Source: Lineus longissimus (taxonomy: Eukaryota > Nemertea > Pilidiophora > Heteronemertea > Lineidae). From it: a DNA stretch of 64,000 nt. The stretch is taken from NCBI RefSeq assembly GCF_910592395.1, contig NC_088309.1, positions 3,476,501 to 3,540,500 on the forward strand, written 5' to 3'. Each line of letters starts with the position of its first letter. Position 1 is the stretch's first letter. Positions 60,700-64,000 of this stretch are shown one piece after another. Both the position numbers and the translations under genes were made by a program. Under the pieces are notes generated by a model. The model saw nothing but the letters and a program-made list of their open reading frames with translations. It searched no databases and had not been told where the DNA came from.

Positions 60700-63600
60700 C
60701 CAGCATCATCAGGGACGAGACTCAGGCCATTGCCATCATTCTAAGAACAACTTCTGATCCATAAATTTGCTTGAAAAGATGGAGTCTATACTTCTCTGAA
60801 GAAGTTGTCTCCTGCAAGTGAGACATAAAGGGCTTGTGGGGTAAATTTGGCCAACTGAGAGGATTTTCATGTTAGCTACTGAGTTTCTGTTGGTGGCCAA
60901 CTCCACTATTCCAGCAAACCTTTTTTTGCTCATCTGACATAAAACTAATCAACAAGTGGGTGTTGGGCTAACAATGAGGCTATCACTATAAATCTATTCG
61001 CTAGAGTCTTGATGGTGCCTTCGTGCCAAGCACCAGTTCTCTTCATCCTTCAATGCCGGAAGAAAGTAACTCATCTCTGGTAAAGCTTTCAAGTAGCCTC
61101 TGTACTGTGATGTTAAAGCAATATTTATCATCAAGCCGATACCAGTTATATGTGGGTATTGGCCATAGCAATCAACTGATATGTTCCTGTTTATGGTCAC
61201 CGGTATTCGTGCCAAACATTTCCCTCGAAATGAAAATTTGTCACGTTTTATTGAGTTGTTCCACTTAATCCTTTCAAGTGCACACCTCAGCATCATTGAG
61301 CAGAGTGAGAGCTTTGAGTGGTTATATTGATAGCCAGTTGATCGCCAAAGTGGTGTATTCATTGAAAGTTGTAAGACTTGGTGTTTAGACATACACCTAA
61401 ATGGTTTCGTGGGCTCATCATGTATTTGAACTGCTTTTGCTTCCCACTAGATAATATCAGGTAGTGACCATCAATTATGTCATGAAACTCCTCCCCCCCC
61501 CCAGTGCCCTGTCAAAAGTCAATAATGACCTTGTCAAATGTCAAAATGACCTTCATAACAATACTGGAGCCAAGTGTATTCGTTTTCACTTCGTCAGCAA
61601 TACGAAGACCAACATTTATGTGGTCATCAAATTCATGGCCAGACCACTTTCCACATGCACCTCCAGCACACTTTTATTTTTCCACTCCTTAATGTGTTGA
61701 TCAATCTCTCCAGACATGGCTCATCATAACGGAAAAGTAGAGAAGTGATGGAGACATCATACATCCAATTTATCTCAATCTAGGAGGTGTGGGAGGTTAT
61801 GCGGGTCGTGACCAAGAGGATGTATCACTTGCTGTGTAAACATACTGAAGAAATATTTGAATGAAGGTGAAAGTAGGAAGGTTGTCAATACGTCGGACCA
61901 TTATGGCCATGGTCTCGCAACCTCCGTGGATTATCACCCTGGGATGGCTTCAGAAAAAATCACAGACCAGCTTTAGGGAAAATTTGTTGTCCTGAGGATG
62001 AATCACTCTATTTGGATCAAGATGAAGCAAATACCAGTGGCAATGCTGGCATTCAGGCAGATTTTGTAAAGAAAAGCAAAAAAATTCATGTCGATCTTTT
62101 TATGGCTTTTGGTAAATTTGTTGGTGGCATGTCTTGTCTTTAGCTGCGCTTGGTCAAATCCAGCATCTTACTGTGAAGAAATTTGATTATGTTTGTGATT
62201 GTGACACATCTCGTATATTGATGTACCAGAACACATGTTCCTTTTATCATATCTCTTGGTATATGTGTTATTTGATTGAAGTAGCTGTGATAAAAGGCAA
62301 AGGAAAGGTCACACCTTCCTCAGATATCAAATACTTTCGCAATCAATATAAGATGTCTGAGCATGCAAGGGGCAAAAAGAACTGACAGAAAGAAATCTTC
62401 TCTGTGGATTTATTGTGGAGATGTTTCTTGATATCTGAAGTGGAGCAGTTCTTTTCACAGATATGAGGATTTAGTGAGCTGAAAGTAAATAGCATGTTTG
62501 ATATGAAGGTGTCTGTCTATCTATTTTGTGGCTTACTGGCCTGCTGTTCAGAGCTGAGGTTGACAGCAGTTTGCCAGCCACGCAAACACCAGGAAGAATT
62601 GTGTTAGTTATGCAGATATTATCAATTACTCTGGGGTGTTGCCTTAAGGGTGCTTGTTTTGGCACATTAGAGATTTCTCATGTGACATATTTGGACAAAT
62701 TTCCTGATTCTATTGCACATGTTGCCGCTGGCACCACTAATTTGCCAGATTGTGTCCAATCAAACAGGTCTGTCATATTAGTAGTGATTCGTTGACAAGC
62801 TTGGAAGCTGATGAGATGTTAACCCTGTATGATGGAGGGGGGGATACCAATCCCAGAGATTATGTTTTTCTTGTTGAGAAGTATCGCATTCAAAGATGCA
62901 AGTGCACTTCATCGGTACAACAATTTCTAATCCCTGTCCTCTTTCTTCCTACACCAATATAAACCTAATCCTTGTTATTCTTGAATGCCATTAACAAGCT
63001 TGGTGAAATGTACCATTATGGTTGTTGTGTGTACATTAACTCAAGTAGGATAGCTGTTTCTTGAGAACAGCTTCTAAGTCCTTCACTCCCGAGAGCTATG
63101 CTGACATTGACAACTTTGGTTCAACTGCAGCCAACCTTTCTTAGCAAGTGGTTTCTATAGATGGAATTTGTTGACAATTTTCTTCTGAAGTGCTGATTCT
63201 AAGCAACCTTTCCTGCCAGCTGTACCAAAATGGAATGTTAGATAAAGGTTCCTTGTCCAAGCAGCATTTGCAGGTTGATATTGATGTAGGTTTCTGACTG
63301 GGTGTAAGGCTGGTTGTCTTGTACAGTGCTTAAAAAAGAGAAAAATTATGTTGGTGTGGAACTTCTATCAGACATTGTTTCATTGATTATGAAATCCATA
63401 ACTATTTTCTGGGTTGCCATGTGTACTAATTGACTCGTTTAATGGAAAAGCCTTGGTTTTCTTGTTGATGTACACGACAGTACATCCATTTAGTGGGCTT
63501 GGTTTTCTGATTCTGAACATCAGGGATAGAAAGATGCACAGCCCTGGTTATATGTACACCTTTGCATTTCCTAACTTGCCAAGCAACGGCTCTCATCACT

Positions 63601-64000
63601 TTCCCCAAATAAGTCACTGGTCAGATAGCAAATAATTCTTGTGAAGTTCAAGAAATGACTTAATGAACCATCGAGTGGCTTATCACCTTGGCCATGTCAG
63701 GACACATGTCTGGTGGGCTTCTAAATCTAACTGATGGCTTTCTCAAACAAGACATTGCCTAGCAACAACTACACAGTCACAGGATGCTAGGTAGAGGGGG
63801 GAGGGGTGGGAATGATCAATACAATGGCAGTTCGGATTGGAATGAAATTTAATTTTAGAAATGACAAAGGTTTTCATAGAACATAAATCTTGTTGTAAAA
63901 ATAATGTCACACTTCGAGCTCTAATGGAAATGCAATCATTGCAGAAAATATAACGTTGGTTTTCAATCTTCTGCATCCTGAGATTCAGGGTTTCTTCACT

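Larger units (their letters stand above)
56815..64000 (+). other. Intron to end of window
   Basis: No exon of the APBA C-terminal half (PTB helix, PDZ1, PDZ2) was recognised here. The region contains the 50-bp array (58190-58945), an (ATC)n microsatellite (60651-60699) and short open frames without domains, including a minus-strand one at 60994-61392. I treat it as continuing intron. Confidence 0.55.

Noticed and set aside
60576-60764. Poly-isoleucine open frame
   Set aside because: Produced by translating the (ATC)n microsatellite.
60994-61392. 132-residue minus-strand frame, the longest non-exon frame in the last 8 kb
   Set aside because: No recognised motif, ordinary composition for chance frames, and a competing open frame on the opposite strand.

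Overview
This window looks like nuclear DNA from an invertebrate animal. Short coding blocks are separated by long AT-leaning introns with consensus GT...AG junctions, and the introns carry animal-type repeats: a 5'-truncated non-LTR retrotransposon 3' end, a Ty3/gypsy-like RT fragment, a piggyBac-type TTAA/CCC element and several minisatellites. I see no operons, CRISPR array or rRNA, and no tRNA I trust. The phylum cannot be fixed from the sequence. The LINE tail motif and the dispersed repeats resemble those I know from marine invertebrates such as molluscs, brachiopods, hemichordates and amphioxus, but this is only an impression.

Almost the whole window is one plus-strand gene: the invertebrate homologue of the X11/Mint/LIN-10 adaptor family (vertebrate APBA1-3). 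The call rests on three exons encoding a near-complete PTB domain (48051-48202, 54565-54651, 54823-54987), with family signatures such as [56 protein letters not shown] and ICHVFESE. I traced ten exons whose splice phases agree throughout: 504-2656, 8438-8494, 30567-30673, 32263-32346, 37508-38038, 40169-40278, 43076-43106, 48051-48202, 54565-54651 and 54823-54987. Together they give 3477 nt, or 1159 codons, with no internal stop. The last PTB helix and the two PDZ domains expected of the family were not found and presumably lie beyond position 64000.

Layout: 1-465 is upstream intron or flank. 466-2656 is the large first coding exon, encoding an acidic disordered N-terminus that ends in a WVMR segment. 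2657-30566 is mostly intron with a candidate 21-nt microexon (5584-5604), a 57-nt exon, a piggyBac-type MITE (14596-15204) and a candidate alternative first exon (26705-26739). 30567-43106 holds linker exons (charged helix, Ser/Asn-rich, acidic dileucine) separated by a 32-bp minisatellite, a 37-bp palindrome and a 314-bp satellite derived from a gypsy-like RT and interrupted by a LINE. 48051-54987 is the PTB block, with two candidate microexons (6 and 21 nt) at the place where vertebrate Mints carry an extra basic segment. 54988-64000 holds a 118-bp array, a candidate 63-nt cassette exon and a 50-bp array whose units resemble splice sites.

The most noteworthy things here are candidate splice variants (microexons, tandem donors, alternative first exon, cassette exon) and unusual intronic tandem arrays. 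I did not find a separate new gene system. All exon calls come from reading the sequence; transcript data would settle them.
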